From NCBI GenBank assembly GCA_944320955.1, contig CALUJL010000030.1, forward strand, positions 1 to 64,000: a stretch of 64,000 nucleotides of DNA, read 5' to 3'. The translations under genes and the position numbers were made by a program. Each line of letters opens with the position of its first letter. Positions within the stretch are counted from its first letter, which is position 1. The notes beneath the pieces are model-generated. The model was not told the DNA's origin, did no database searches, and saw nothing but the letters and a program-made list of their open reading frames with translations. Positions 9,564-18,082 of the stretch are shown here, piece after piece. This stretch comes from an uncultured Bacteroidaceae bacterium. Lineage in GTDB: Bacteria > Bacteroidota > Bacteroidia > Bacteroidales > Bacteroidaceae.

Positions 9564-9642
9564 GCTGCCGCTTTCCGGGAAAAGTGCTGCATCTTTTTCC
9601 GGAAAGCGGCAGCGGTTTTTTCGGGAAGCGGCGCGGGAACGT
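9564..9642. repeat. Palindromic-unit array R4
   Basis: Near-identical (77 of 79 bases) to R2 at 5338-5416. It sits between the convergent SGNH and porN genes. The remaining non-coding part of 9506-9828 holds the porN terminator and otherwise GC-rich sequence without a recognisable feature. Confidence 0.85.
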
Positions 9643-9746
9643 CCCGTTTGGTATGGGGCGGTGGTGGGAAGGTCTGGGAGTTTTTGGGTGGGATGTCTTG
9701 TGTTTTGCCGTAAGGCGTGACGGGGTTTCCCGGCGTGGGGCGGTGG

Positions 9747-9789
9747 GAAAAACACATGCGGCGTGCTGCCGGGAGGGGGGCACGCCGCA
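9747..9789 (-). terminator. Rho-independent terminator of the por operon
   Basis: A perfect 9-bp inverted repeat (TGCGGCGTG at 9757-9765 with CACGCCGCA at 9781-9789) is followed on the minus strand by TGTGTTTTT. It lies about 40 bases after the porN stop. Confidence 0.75.
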
Positions 9790-9828
9790 CGGGTTTGTGG
9801 ATTCGGGAGGGGTTGCCGGCTCCGTGCG

Positions 9829-11190
9829 CTACCGCCGCTGGCGGCGGACGGTGGCCTTCGGGGCGCTACTGCCTGCCGAGGAGCGGGAGGAGGACTTCTT
9901 TTCTTTCACCTGGCTTTTGCGGCGGCTTTGGGATTTCTTCTCTTCTTTTTTGTCGTCGTCTTTGCCTTTTTTTCCGTCGGCTACGGCGGCGGTGTCGGCA
10001 TCCGCAGCGGCGGGCGCCTGGTTGTTCCACAGGGCGTCTTCCACTCCTTCGAGCTGTTGCTCGATGAGCTTCTGCTCTTTGCGGAGGGCGCTGTCGGTCT
10101 CGCAATATTGGGCGAGGGTGCGGCCGCTGGGGTTGGTGGTCTTGTAGATTTCGCCTTCATACATCTGGAGGGCGAAGTAGTCGTCGAGTTCCACGGTGGC
10201 GGCGTTGTTGTATTCGCTGGTAGGGATCTGGATGAGATTCATATAGGGGGTGAGATCGCTGACGCGGATCCAGAACATGGGGTACTTCACGATATTCAGA
10301 TCGAAGTCGCCCGTTCGGTGAAGGACGGGGCAGAGGGCTTCGATATCGGTATGGAAACTGGAGTTGTGCTGGTCGTAGTAGTGGACTTCCTTGATGAAGT
10401 AGCTGAGGACTTCGCTGGAGGGGATGTCGCTGTTTTCTACGACAAACACGGTGTCGCCCGTGGCGGCGAGGCGCTTGCGGCGGTAGTAGACGTGGTAGCG
10501 GTCGAGGATGTCTTTGAAATCGGCGCGGTGGGCGTCGTCGAGTTGCTCGTTCCCGTCGAGATTGTAGGTGTAGGCCTGGATTTTCTTGTCGGAGAGGAGC
10601 TTGAAGATGAGGGTGAAAAGGTTCATCCGCCCGTCGGTCGGGGTGAGGGGGTCGGCCAGTCCGGCATTTTCGGGCTTGGTAAGGTCGAGGGTACGGTAGA
10701 CCTCGCGTTTCCAGACGGGTGCGGAGGGGACTTCGCGCTGTGCGTTGTATTGTGTCTGGGCGCGCACGGTGAGTTGCAGCCCGCTTTCGTTTTCGGGCTT
10801 TTGGGCAGCTTCTTTTTTCTGCCGCGCCTTGGGGCCTACGGCGGTGGCGCCGTTGCCGTCGGACTGGGTGGCGGGGGATGTGGCGGTCTGGCGGGCGGTC
10901 TTCTGTGCTTCGCTGAGGCTGAAGGCGCCGCGCGAGGTGGTGGTCCGGCGGGTTGTGGCCGGGGTGGTTGCGGGTTTGTTGCCGTTGGTGGCCTGCCGGG
11001 TGGCTGTCTGCCGGCGGGCGGGGGTGGCGGTTTTCTTCTGGTCGTCGTCGGTGTTTTTGCGGGCGGACTGGCGGGTGGCCGACGTTTGGCGCTGCCGACG
11101 CACGGAGTAGCTTGCATTGTCTTGCGCCAAGAGGTCGGCGTTGCCGGCCGCGCTGCAGAGGACGAGGAGGATGCAAAGAAGTCTTTTCAT
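9829..11190 (-). CDS. porN: Type IX secretion system protein PorN/GldN
   Basis: PorN forms, with lipoprotein PorK, the large periplasmic ring of the type IX secretion system. The protein has 453 residues, a signal peptide (to about residue 23) and a family core with VWKREVYRTLDL, NLFTLIFKLL, EVLSYFIKEVHYYD, YPMFWIRVSDL and a C-terminal TLAQYCETDSALRKEQKLIE. Two regions are unusual: a Thr/Ala/Arg-rich low-complexity stretch at about 35-120 (repeats of TTRRTT and ATRQ type), and a C-terminal Lys/Arg/Ser-rich tail of about 60 residues. It is the last gene of porPKLMN and is followed by a terminator. Confidence 0.93.
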   Translation of the reverse strand: MKRLLCILLVLCSAAGNADLLAQDNASYSVRRQRQTSATRQSARKNTDDDQKKTATPARRQTATRQATNGNKPATTPATTRRTTTSRGAFSLSEAQKTARQTATSPATQSDGNGATAVGPKARQKKEAAQKPENESGLQLTVRAQTQYNAQREVPSAPVWKREVYRTLDLTKPENAGLADPLTPTDGRMNLFTLIFKLLSDKKIQAYTYNLDGNEQLDDAHRADFKDILDRYHVYYRRKRLAATGDTVFVVENSDIPSSEVLSYFIKEVHYYDQHNSSFHTDIEALCPVLHRTGDFDLNIVKYPMFWIRVSDLTPYMNLIQIPTSEYNNAATVELDDYFALQMYEGEIYKTTNPSGRTLAQYCETDSALRKEQKLIEQQLEGVEDALWNNQAPAAADADTAAVADGKKGKDDDKKEEKKSQSRRKSQVKEKKSSSRSSAGSSAPKATVRRQRR

Positions 11191-11214
11191 ATGTCGTGGG
11201 GACTTTTTAATCGG

Positions 11215-12774
11215 TTAGTTTACTATTACTTCGAGCGTCGTGGGCAGGGTTCGCTCCACTCCGTCGGGGCCGATGGCGCGGACGCGGGAGATGTAGAAGC
11301 GTTTGCCCCGCGAGAGGGAACGGAAGATGCGCATCTGCTGGGGGGAGAACTTGCTGCCGTCGGAGATTTCGGGCACGGCGTTGCCCATGTTGTCGTAGAA
11401 GGTGGTCTCGAAACTGAGTACGCGGAAGTCTACGTTGAGCAGTCCGTCGTCGATGGCGGCCACGATGCCGTCGCAGCCGAGCAGCACGCCTTTGGGGAAG
11501 CCCGTGCCCCCGCGGTAGCGTTTGGTAGTGCCGTTGTCGTTATATTCGATGAAAGGCTGCGGGTCGGGCAGCTGGCGCACGCGGAACTTGTACTTGCCCA
11601 TGACTTGGGTGCGGCCTTCGAGGGTGGCGCTCACCGTGAATTCCGCATCGCCGATGCGGGAGGGGGTACAGACATATCCTTCGCCGGAGCGGGTGAGGGT
11701 GCCGTTGTCGACGGAAAGTTGCACCTGTTGCGACGGTACGCCCGGCACGCTGACGCTGACGGGGTTGGCGTATCCGGCATAAAGTACGTTCATCAGCGTG
11801 GCGCTCACCGTGGCCGCGGGGTCGATGACGCGGTAGGGCTGTGTGAAGTCACGCCGGTATACTTCGCCCGAGCCGTTGGGGATTTCGAGGAATCCGCTGA
11901 GGGTGAAGTCGCCGGTGCGGTCGCAGTTTACCTCGTAGAGGCCGCGCTGTGTGTCGGGCAGGCGGCGCCCGCCGATGTAGATGGCAGGGCGCTGGGTGGT
12001 GTCGATGGCGGCCATCACGATGCGGGCGCTGAACTTTCCGCCGCGCACGATGGTCTGCGAGGAGGGAATGACGAAGGCATCAAGCTGGTTGACGCGGAAG
12101 TCGTTGACGTCGATGTTGGAGACGAGCGTGTGGAGCACTTCGCCTTCTGCGTGGCGCACATCGTTTTGCAGTTTGGTCAGCAGCGTGACGGCGGCGGCCA
12201 CGGGGGTGCTTTCGAAGAGGTATTCTGCCCAGTTCTTGCCCACGGTGGTGGACTTGCGCGGCACGGCGGTGCTCATGTTGCGGGCTATGATGTCGCGTTG
12301 CGTGGAGTCGCTTATCATGGTGAGGATGGTCTCGCGGTAGCGGTCGACGGCTTGTTGCAGCTTCCGGCCTTGTCCGGTGCGGGGGGCGAGCATGACGTAG
12401 GAGGCGGCTTCGAGGTCTTCCTTGTTTTCGATGTCGTGTACATCGGCATCGTCGCCGTCGGCCTCGCGGGCGATCTGGATTTTCAGCTGCTCCACGTAGT
12501 CGTAGAGCGAGTCGGACTGCCGGCGCACGGCCTGGGCCTTGTCGAACCAAGCGCGCACTTTCTCGGGATTGTCCTGGAGGTATTGGTCGAAACTCCGGTA
12601 TATGTTGTCGTTCTGTTCCTGCGAGTTTCGGGTGGAGCGGAGCAGGCTTTCCTCAACCAGTCCGAAGCCTTTGAGCACATCGGAGGATACATTCAGCGCC
12701 AGCATTGCAAGCAGCAGAATGTACATCAGGTTGATCATCTTCTGGCGAGGAGAATCCGGTCCTGTTGCAGCCAT
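11215..12774 (-). CDS. porM: Type IX secretion system motor protein PorM/GldM
   Basis: PorM and PorL form the proton-driven inner-membrane motor of the T9SS; PorM has one N-terminal span and a long periplasmic rod reaching the PorKN ring. The 519-residue sequence begins with the family signature SPRQKMINLMYILLLAMLAL (single span about 12-32), then a coiled-coil-rich domain (about 60-220) and a chain of beta domains to the C-terminus, where VLLGCDGIVAAIDDG and RISRVRAIGPDG-type segments lie. Length and layout are normal. The gap to porL is 17 bases. Confidence 0.96.
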   Translation of the reverse strand: MAATGPDSPRQKMINLMYILLLAMLALNVSSDVLKGFGLVEESLLRSTRNSQEQNDNIYRSFDQYLQDNPEKVRAWFDKAQAVRRQSDSLYDYVEQLKIQIAREADGDDADVHDIENKEDLEAASYVMLAPRTGQGRKLQQAVDRYRETILTMISDSTQRDIIARNMSTAVPRKSTTVGKNWAEYLFESTPVAAAVTLLTKLQNDVRHAEGEVLHTLVSNIDVNDFRVNQLDAFVIPSSQTIVRGGKFSARIVMAAIDTTQRPAIYIGGRRLPDTQRGLYEVNCDRTGDFTLSGFLEIPNGSGEVYRRDFTQPYRVIDPAATVSATLMNVLYAGYANPVSVSVPGVPSQQVQLSVDNGTLTRSGEGYVCTPSRIGDAEFTVSATLEGRTQVMGKYKFRVRQLPDPQPFIEYNDNGTTKRYRGGTGFPKGVLLGCDGIVAAIDDGLLNVDFRVLSFETTFYDNMGNAVPEISDGSKFSPQQMRIFRSLSRGKRFYISRVRAIGPDGVERTLPTTLEVIVN

Positions 12775-12791
12775 ATCTTTTTCGCTTTAGA

Positions 12792-13739
12792 TTATTGGTT
12801 TATGGGTTGCGGGCGCGTCCCGACCATGTTGGCGGTCATGGCCTCCAGCATGCGGGCGTATACCTTGTTGAGTTCTTCTATCTGCGCGGCCATCTGCTCG
12901 GTCTGCTCGTGTACCTTGTCCACGCTCTCCACCTGCTTGCTGGCGCTACGCAGCTGGAGCTCGAAGATGGCATTGAGCCCGGCAATGTGGCGGTTGACGC
13001 CCTCCATCGGCTCGGGGTTGCAGACGAAAGCGCTCATCTGTTCGTTGATGCGGCCGAGCGTTTCGGTCATTTCGCGCAGTTTGTCGAGATAGTTCTGCGT
13101 GGCTTCTTCCAGCTCCTCGGCGGGTATCTTGGGCACTTCCGGCAGCGGGCTTCCGCCCATTACGGGAATGCCGCCGGCAAAAGCCGCTCCACTTGCGGGA
13201 GAAAGTGCAGGCGCTTCGGCGGAAAAGTTGCCGGGCTTTCCGGAAAAAGCGGCAGCGCTTTCCCCGCCCGCAGCTTCCGCGGGGGCCGAGGGGCTGCCTC
13301 CGCCTACGTAGACGACGGCCGGGCCTTGTCCGCCGCCGGTGCCCGGAGCGGACGTCCCGCCTGCGGCAGCCGCTTCGCCGCTCTCCATGCCTTGGACCAC
13401 GCTCTCCGGCAGTCCGGCGGTTTCCTCAGCGCCTGCCTCTCCGGGCTCGGGCTTCTTGGGCGCCCGCCCGGCAATCTCCAGGTTGGGGAAGACGCTCTCC
13501 CAGCGGTACGTCTTGGTCGGGCGGTCGAAACCGGAGATGATGAAGACGAGTACCTCCGTGCCCATGCCTATGTAGAGCATCAGGTTGGCGCCCGGCAGGT
13601 GGGTCAGTTTGAAGAGCGTGCCGAGGATTACGATGGCGGCGCCCCAACTGTAGAAGTAATTGATGAGGGTCTTGCCGCTGTAACTCATCATGTAGTTCTG
13701 GATGCGCGTCAGCAGTCCGTTATGTTTGTCCCTGTTCAT
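12792..13739 (-). CDS. porL: Type IX secretion system motor protein PorL/GldL, with an internal repeat array
   Basis: This is the stator-like partner of PorM. The 315 residues begin with a conserved domain of two transmembrane helices (about 25-72: NYFYSWGAAIVILGTLFKLT and LMLYIGMGTEVLVFIISGF). A Gly/Ala/Pro-rich linker (about 90-205) follows, then a helical C-terminal region (about 210-305) with YLDKLREMTETLGRINEQM. Residues about 159-181 (AAFSGKPGNFSAEAPALSP) are encoded by a copy of the window's palindromic repeat, kept in frame inside the linker. Linker length varies in this family, so the insertion is probably tolerated. Confidence 0.95.
   Translation of the reverse strand: MNRDKHNGLLTRIQNYMMSYSGKTLINYFYSWGAAIVILGTLFKLTHLPGANLMLYIGMGTEVLVFIISGFDRPTKTYRWESVFPNLEIAGRAPKKPEPGEAGAEETAGLPESVVQGMESGEAAAAGGTSAPGTGGGQGPAVVYVGGGSPSAPAEAAGGESAAAFSGKPGNFSAEAPALSPASGAAFAGGIPVMGGSPLPEVPKIPAEELEEATQNYLDKLREMTETLGRINEQMSAFVCNPEPMEGVNRHIAGLNAIFELQLRSASKQVESVDKVHEQTEQMAAQIEELNKVYARMLEAMTANMVGTRPQPINQ
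13198..13264. repeat. Palindromic-unit array R5, inside porL
   Basis: Three units (cores GTGCAGGCGC, GTTGCCGGGC, GCGGCAGCGC) in frame in the linker-coding part of porL. Confidence 0.8.
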
Positions 13740-13820
13740 GTTCTGAAAGCGTATAGTGGTAAATCGTATTTCTTAGGCTTGGCTTTGCCGCTTCCCGGCA
13801 GGAAGCGGCAAGAGGGGTGG

Positions 13821-15248
13821 TTACCGGTTGCGCCCTCCCACCTGGGTGCGGACGCATCGGAAGCCGATGAAGCTGCGTTGCTCGTTCTGGTATTCGTAGC
13901 CCCGTACGTCGGAGCGGATGAAGCGGGCCCCGTCTTTCCAGCTGCCGCCGCGCACTACTTTGCGCTTCATGCGGTAGGGGTCTTCCTTGGCGGCGTTGTA
14001 GCTGAATTCGGGGTTCATGTCGCTCATGCCGCGGATGCCCTGGGCTGTGTAGGCCGTTGAGGTCCATTCGGCCACGTTGCCCGCCATGTCGTACAGTCCG
14101 TTGGAGTTGGGCGGATAGGAACCGGCGCGGGTCGTGATCAGATTCCCGTCCTGCGTGTAGTCGCCCTTGTTCACCTTGTAGTTGGCGTAGTAGCATCCCT
14201 TGTCCGATTTCATTTCCTCTTCGGCCCGCCAGGGGTAGACGTTTTCTTCCTTCCCGCGGGCGGCAAATTCCCACTCCGCCTCCGTCGGCAGACGGTAGCG
14301 CTGCACAAACCGTGCCTGAGGCCCCAGGCCGGCCAGCAGATAGTCCGTGCGCCAGTTGCAGAAAGCGTTGGCCTGCTCCCAGGAAACGCCTACCACGGGG
14401 TATTCGTTGTAGCTGGGGTGGGAGAAATAGAGCCGCATGTAGGGCTCGTTATATGAGTTCTGGAAATCGTTTACCCAGCACGTCGTGTCGGGATATACAT
14501 TCACGATGTACGTGTTCAGGAAGTCGAACAGCGAAGTGAGCGCGCGGTTTACCGTACTGCGCACGATGCGCCCTTCCTCGTCTATGTAGGCCGTGTCCTT
14601 GGAGATCATCACCACTTCGTCCGGGTCTACGGGGATGTCCGTATTGCGGTTGCGCTCTTCGGGATTCAGGCGGTTCTTTCGCAACGCGGCGTTCAGGTAG
14701 TCGAAAACTTCGTAGCGGTAGTTGAGCTGTTTGTCGTCCAGCATTCGCGTACCCGTTATGGGATGTGTGTAATAGACGCTGTTTATGGCCGCCAACTGGT
14801 CCTCGGTTGCTTTTTTCCATGGGATTTGCCGGTTCCAGTTGAGGTGCGGCGTGATAGGGTTGCCCTCCTCGTCTTCTTCGATGCGGAAGGTTTCGTCGCC
14901 TCCGAAAGCCGGATCGGCCAAGCGCTCCCTGATTATGGAATCGCGCACCCAGAAAACGAATTGTTTGTATTTGGAATTGGTCACTTCATTCTCGTCCATC
15001 CAGAAAGCCTCTATCGATATTTCTTTCGAGGGCTCGCTGATTCCCCACAAGCTGTCCTTTTCATCGGTGCCGATCTTGAGCGATCCGCGCTTGATGAGCA
15101 CCATTCCGTACGGAGTGGGCTCGTCCCACGACATCATGCTGATGCCCGTGACTTCTCCCCCGTTGGCTTGGCTGCGAAGGGGATTGCCGCAGGAATAGGC
15201 GATCAGCCCGATAATGGCTACGGAGACTATGAAAATAAGTTTTTTCAT
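13821..15248 (-). CDS. porK: Type IX secretion system lipoprotein PorK/GldK
   Basis: PorK is the lipoprotein that, with PorN, forms the periplasmic ring attached under the outer membrane. The signal peptide ends in lipobox AYSC, Cys20 of 475 residues. The rest is the formylglycine-generating-enzyme-like (sulfatase-modifying factor) fold typical of PorK/GldK: MVLIKRGSLKIG, EAFWMDENEVTNSKYKQF, PVVGVSWEQANAFCNWR, YRLPTEAEWEFAARG, GLYDMAGNVAEWTS and VRGGSWKDGARF-type blocks. A family-specific insertion lies between the second and third blocks. It begins 9 bases after the porP stop. Confidence 0.97.
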   Translation of the reverse strand: MKKLIFIVSVAIIGLIAYSCGNPLRSQANGGEVTGISMMSWDEPTPYGMVLIKRGSLKIGTDEKDSLWGISEPSKEISIEAFWMDENEVTNSKYKQFVFWVRDSIIRERLADPAFGGDETFRIEEDEEGNPITPHLNWNRQIPWKKATEDQLAAINSVYYTHPITGTRMLDDKQLNYRYEVFDYLNAALRKNRLNPEERNRNTDIPVDPDEVVMISKDTAYIDEEGRIVRSTVNRALTSLFDFLNTYIVNVYPDTTCWVNDFQNSYNEPYMRLYFSHPSYNEYPVVGVSWEQANAFCNWRTDYLLAGLGPQARFVQRYRLPTEAEWEFAARGKEENVYPWRAEEEMKSDKGCYYANYKVNKGDYTQDGNLITTRAGSYPPNSNGLYDMAGNVAEWTSTAYTAQGIRGMSDMNPEFSYNAAKEDPYRMKRKVVRGGSWKDGARFIRSDVRGYEYQNEQRSFIGFRCVRTQVGGRNR

Positions 15249-15257
15249 ACCTTTCTG

Positions 15258-16307
15258 TTATAATATGCGTACACTTTTATGCTTGTTCTTTGCCTTTTTC
15301 CCGAAATTCATGTCCATGAAATAGCCGAACACGATGTCGTGGCTTCCGCCGGAGGCTCCGATTCCGTTGGTGAAGAGCTCGTAGGAATAGGAAAGCCGCA
15401 CGTTCTTGATCATTCCTCCCACGATGAACGTCACCGAAGTGCCGGGGCTGTAGGAAAGACCTCCGGTCAACTCTTTTCCTTGCATGTCGTAAGTGACCCG
15501 GCCCGTCAGGTCTATTTTGTATTGCTCGAAGTCGCTTTTCACAAGGAGCGAGGGTTGCACCGTTAAAAACGGGTTTTTTGTCTTAATATTGCTCCCGGCG
15601 GTCAAATAATAGGTGGGCTTTACCTGATATTCGTTGGTCTCTCCCCAATTTACGGTGGGCGAAAGCAGGTGCGTGGCCGAGATTCCGGCATAAAACCAAG
15701 GGTGCGTGTAGAAAACGCCGACTCCGGCGTCAAAAGCCGTGCCGCTTTCCTCGGAAGTCGGTATGGCTTCGTCCGTAGTGCCGCCTTCCATGCCGCCCAC
15801 GCTGCCCTCCCCGTTGCTGTCCTCATCGTAAACCGTCACGTCGGAGGGGTCGAACCCTACACTCACCATGCCCAATTGGATACCGGGCCCGAGGGTTCCG
15901 CCAAAAAGGTTGAACTTCATGGAATATTGCACGCCGAAATACATGTTCGTGAAGAAGCCTATCTGGTCGTTTACGAACATAGCGCCCACTCCCTGCTTGC
16001 GTCCGAGGAGTTTGAAGGGCACGTTTGCGCCGAAGTACATGGTCTTCGGAGCGTTTTCGAAGCCGCTCATCTGCTGGCTGTAAGCCGATTCTACGACGAG
16101 GCGGTCGGACTGTCCGGCGTGGGCGGGGTTGTAGTAGCCGGTGACGGCCCAGTATTGGCTGAACTGGGCGTCGAACTGTGCGTGTCCCTCTGCCGCCGCA
16201 TACAGGAACAGCAGTCCGCAGAGCAGCCATTTGCAGCTTGCAGGGAACGCTCCGGCAAGGATTTTCCGGAAAAGCGCGGCGGGGGGTGTGAAACTTCGGG
16301 TGTCCAT
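15258..16307 (-). CDS. porP: Type IX secretion system membrane protein PorP/SprF
   Basis: PorP/SprF proteins are outer-membrane beta-barrels of the T9SS. The 349-residue sequence has the family N-terminus after signal cleavage (QFDAQFSQYWAVTGYYNPAHAG), then alternating barrel strands such as YFGANVPFKLLG and GVGAMFVNDQIGFFTN, and ends with HDIVFGYFMDMNFG. The signal region is long (about 44 residues); its first part reads TPPAALFRKILAGAF, encoded by DNA resembling a decayed unit of the palindromic repeat. It is first of porPKLMN. The 217-base gap upstream (16308-16524) holds a degenerate repeat unit near 16347-16385 and a small hairpin at 16474-16489, but no clear TAnnTTTG promoter. Confidence 0.94.
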   Translation of the reverse strand: MDTRSFTPPAALFRKILAGAFPASCKWLLCGLLFLYAAAEGHAQFDAQFSQYWAVTGYYNPAHAGQSDRLVVESAYSQQMSGFENAPKTMYFGANVPFKLLGRKQGVGAMFVNDQIGFFTNMYFGVQYSMKFNLFGGTLGPGIQLGMVSVGFDPSDVTVYDEDSNGEGSVGGMEGGTTDEAIPTSEESGTAFDAGVGVFYTHPWFYAGISATHLLSPTVNWGETNEYQVKPTYYLTAGSNIKTKNPFLTVQPSLLVKSDFEQYKIDLTGRVTYDMQGKELTGGLSYSPGTSVTFIVGGMIKNVRLSYSYELFTNGIGASGGSHDIVFGYFMDMNFGKKAKNKHKSVRIL

Positions 16308-16524
16308 TTCGTCTATACGTAAAACTGAAAAAGCCGCGGTTAAGTATATTTTCCGGATGAAAAAAGTGCTTTTTCTCTTTTCCCCGGGGCATGGCCGGGA
16401 AAAGAGAAGCGACTTACTCTTCCCTCATGGGGCGGTAAGCCGCTTCCTGTGTGCTTGTTCGGCGCAAGTGCCGCCCGGCAAGTGCCGGGGATTCTTTTAT
16501 GAAACGGTGGAAAAGCCTGCGGGC

Positions 16525-16746
16525 TTAATATTCTTCCTCGTCAAAGAAGAAGTCTTCTTTGCTGGGGTAATCGGGCCAGATGTCCTCTATGCTTTCGTAA
16601 ATGTCTCCTTCGTCTTCGATTTCCTGCAGGTTTTCGATGACTTCAAGAGGCGCGCCGGAGCGCGTGGCATAGTCGATCAGTTCATCCTTGGTAGCCGGCC
16701 AGGGAGCATCTTCAAGCTTTGATGCGAGTTCCAATGTCCAATACAT
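16525..16746 (-). CDS. DUF2795-type small acidic protein
   Basis: A 73-residue acidic protein that begins MYWTLELASKLEDAPWPATK and ends in FFFDEEEY. It closely resembles a short cytoplasmic protein conserved through Bacteroidetes and annotated DUF2795; the function is not known. The strong conservation is from family memory, not a search. It has its own candidate -7 box (TACTTTTG at 16779-16772), about 26 bases upstream. It lies between the T9SS operon and the adenosyltransferase gene, on the same strand. Confidence 0.9.
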   Translation of the reverse strand: MYWTLELASKLEDAPWPATKDELIDYATRSGAPLEVIENLQEIEDEGDIYESIEDIWPDYPSKEDFFFDEEEY

Positions 16747-16771
16747 AATTTATCGCGATGAAAAATTTGCG

Positions 16772-16779
16772 CAAAAGTA
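16772..16779 (-). promoter_or_regulatory. Bacteroidetes-type -7 box for the DUF2795 gene
   Basis: The minus strand reads TACTTTTG about 26 bases before the ATG at 16746. No clear -33 element. Confidence 0.5.
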
Positions 16780-16790
16780 AAACTTTTCAT

Positions 16791-17357
16791 TTACTTGCAC
16801 GCATTATCCCAGAAAATTTCTTCTTTTTTTTCGGAGAAGTTGCCCATCCGTGCGATGACGAACAGGTAGTCGGAGAGCCGATTCATGTAGGTCTGTATGT
16901 TTTTCTCCCCTCCGGTCTCCTGGAACAGGCTGAGGATGAGGCGCTCGGCGCGGCGGCATACGGTGCGGGCCACGTGGGCTTGTGCGGCGATGCGGCTGCC
17001 TCCCGGCAGGAGGAAGGCGCGCAGTGGGGGGAGTTGTGCGTCGGTCTCGTCGATCCAGTGCTCCAGTTCGGCGATGTCTTCGGGGCAGATGCGGCTTGCG
17101 GCGGAGGGCGTTGTGCGCGAAGGGTCGGTGGCCAGGTAGGAGCCGATGCGGAAGAGCTGGTTCTGGACGCGGCGTATCTGTGCTGTCTGGGGCGCTCCTT
17201 CGGGGTATTCCGTACAGAGCAGGCCGAGGTGTGCGTTGAGCTCGTCGACGGTGCCGTAGGCTTCGAGGCGGGGGTGGGTCTTGGGGACGCGCGCGCCTCC
17301 TACGAGGGAAGTTTCCCCGGCGTCGCCGGTCTGCGTGTAAATCGTGCTTTTTTTCAT
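16791..17357 (-). CDS. PduO-type ATP:cob(I)alamin adenosyltransferase
   Basis: This enzyme attaches the 5'-deoxyadenosyl group of ATP to reduced cobalamin, making the coenzyme form needed by mutases and dehydratases. The 188-residue sequence has the N-terminal signature IYTQTGDAGETSLVGGARV, then YGTVDELNAHLGL, and toward the C-terminus HVARTVCRRAERLILSL and YMNRLSDYLFVIAR, all as in PduO-type enzymes. The start ATG at 17357 is fixed by that signature; the frame stays open far upstream only because of GC-rich codon bias opposite comEC. No cobalamin riboswitch-like leader is apparent. Confidence 0.95.
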   Translation of the reverse strand: MKKSTIYTQTGDAGETSLVGGARVPKTHPRLEAYGTVDELNAHLGLLCTEYPEGAPQTAQIRRVQNQLFRIGSYLATDPSRTTPSAASRICPEDIAELEHWIDETDAQLPPLRAFLLPGGSRIAAQAHVARTVCRRAERLILSLFQETGGEKNIQTYMNRLSDYLFVIARMGNFSEKKEEIFWDNACK

Positions 17358-17371
17358 GGGTATGGGGTGGG

Positions 17372-18010
17372 TTAAAAGTTTATCCGGACCAGGTGTTGGC
17401 GGAAATGCCCTTGTTCGCCCATCAGGATGAGGCCTATGTAGAGGCCGAAGGCGTAGCCCACGTGGGGATGGGCGGTCCAGGTTTTCAGTTGCCGGCCGGC
17501 GGGCCGGCGGGAGGAGGCGAAGGCCACGTAGAGCGCATCGGCAGGGCCGAGGCTGTCGAGTGCCCGGAGGATGGCCTGTTCGGGCAGGACCTGGGCATTG
17601 CGGGTGTTCACCACGTAGATCCGTGCCCCGCGGCCGGCTGCCGGGGCCGGGTCTTCTTCCGCCCGGGGCGGAAGGCCGGTGTGGAGGCGGATGCGGCTGC
17701 GTGCGGCTTGCAGGTAGAGGCTTTCGAGTCCCGTGGGGCATCCTTCGAGCCATGCTTCTTCGGCTTTCAGGTCGTTGGCCAGGCGGAAGAGCAGTTCGCA
17801 CTCTTTCCTCTTCAGGCATCGCGCCCGTCCTTTCCGGGCTGTGGCGCGGTGCTTTTCGGCCAGCGGGGCATAGGCATAGTAGGTTCCCCGCTGGAGGATG
17901 ACTTCTTTCAGCAGGTAGAAGAGCCGGGGAGAGTGTATGCCGTAGCCGTGCGTCTTGCGGTATCGTTTCAGGCGGCGCCCTATGTCTTTGAGGAATGAGG
18001 CGGGTTGCAT
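17372..18010 (-). CDS. Conserved hypothetical protein of the HGIHSPxxF (methyltransferase-like) group
   Basis: 212 residues. The N-terminal KRYRKTHGYGIHSPRLFYLL resembles a Bacteroidetes group usually annotated as class I SAM-dependent methyltransferases, which begin with an HG(I/V)HSPFVF segment. I cannot see a clear glycine-rich SAM motif I, and the middle (about 110-150) is divergent, so activity is doubtful. A TATATTTG box at 18046-18039 lies about 30 bases upstream and suggests its own promoter. The adenosyltransferase follows after 14 bases. The methyltransferase link is family inference. Confidence 0.65.
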   Translation of the reverse strand: MQPASFLKDIGRRLKRYRKTHGYGIHSPRLFYLLKEVILQRGTYYAYAPLAEKHRATARKGRARCLKRKECELLFRLANDLKAEEAWLEGCPTGLESLYLQAARSRIRLHTGLPPRAEEDPAPAAGRGARIYVVNTRNAQVLPEQAILRALDSLGPADALYVAFASSRRPAGRQLKTWTAHPHVGYAFGLYIGLILMGEQGHFRQHLVRINF

Positions 18011-18038
18011 GGCGGGATGTCGTGTCGGTTTCGGCGGG

Positions 18039-18046
18039 CAAATATA
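18039..18046 (-). promoter_or_regulatory. Bacteroidetes-type -7 box
   Basis: The minus strand reads TATATTTG about 30 bases before the ATG at 18010; no good -33 box. Confidence 0.5.
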
Positions 18047-18082
18047 CGAAATCTTTATTACCGCCGCGGCTCTCCTTCCGGT

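Noticed and set aside
7130-9790. An 886-codon antisense open frame over the MBOAT and SGNH genes
   Set aside because: It crosses two well-supported genes and intergenic repeats; stop-free repeats and codon bias explain it.
9763-13092. A 1109-codon plus-strand open frame opposite porN and porM
   Set aside because: The por genes have full family signatures; the opposite frame shows only composition-driven sequence.
16747-17357. Cobalamin riboswitch near the PduO-type gene
   Set aside because: The gap upstream is only 14 bases to the preceding gene, and no B12-box-like sequence was seen.
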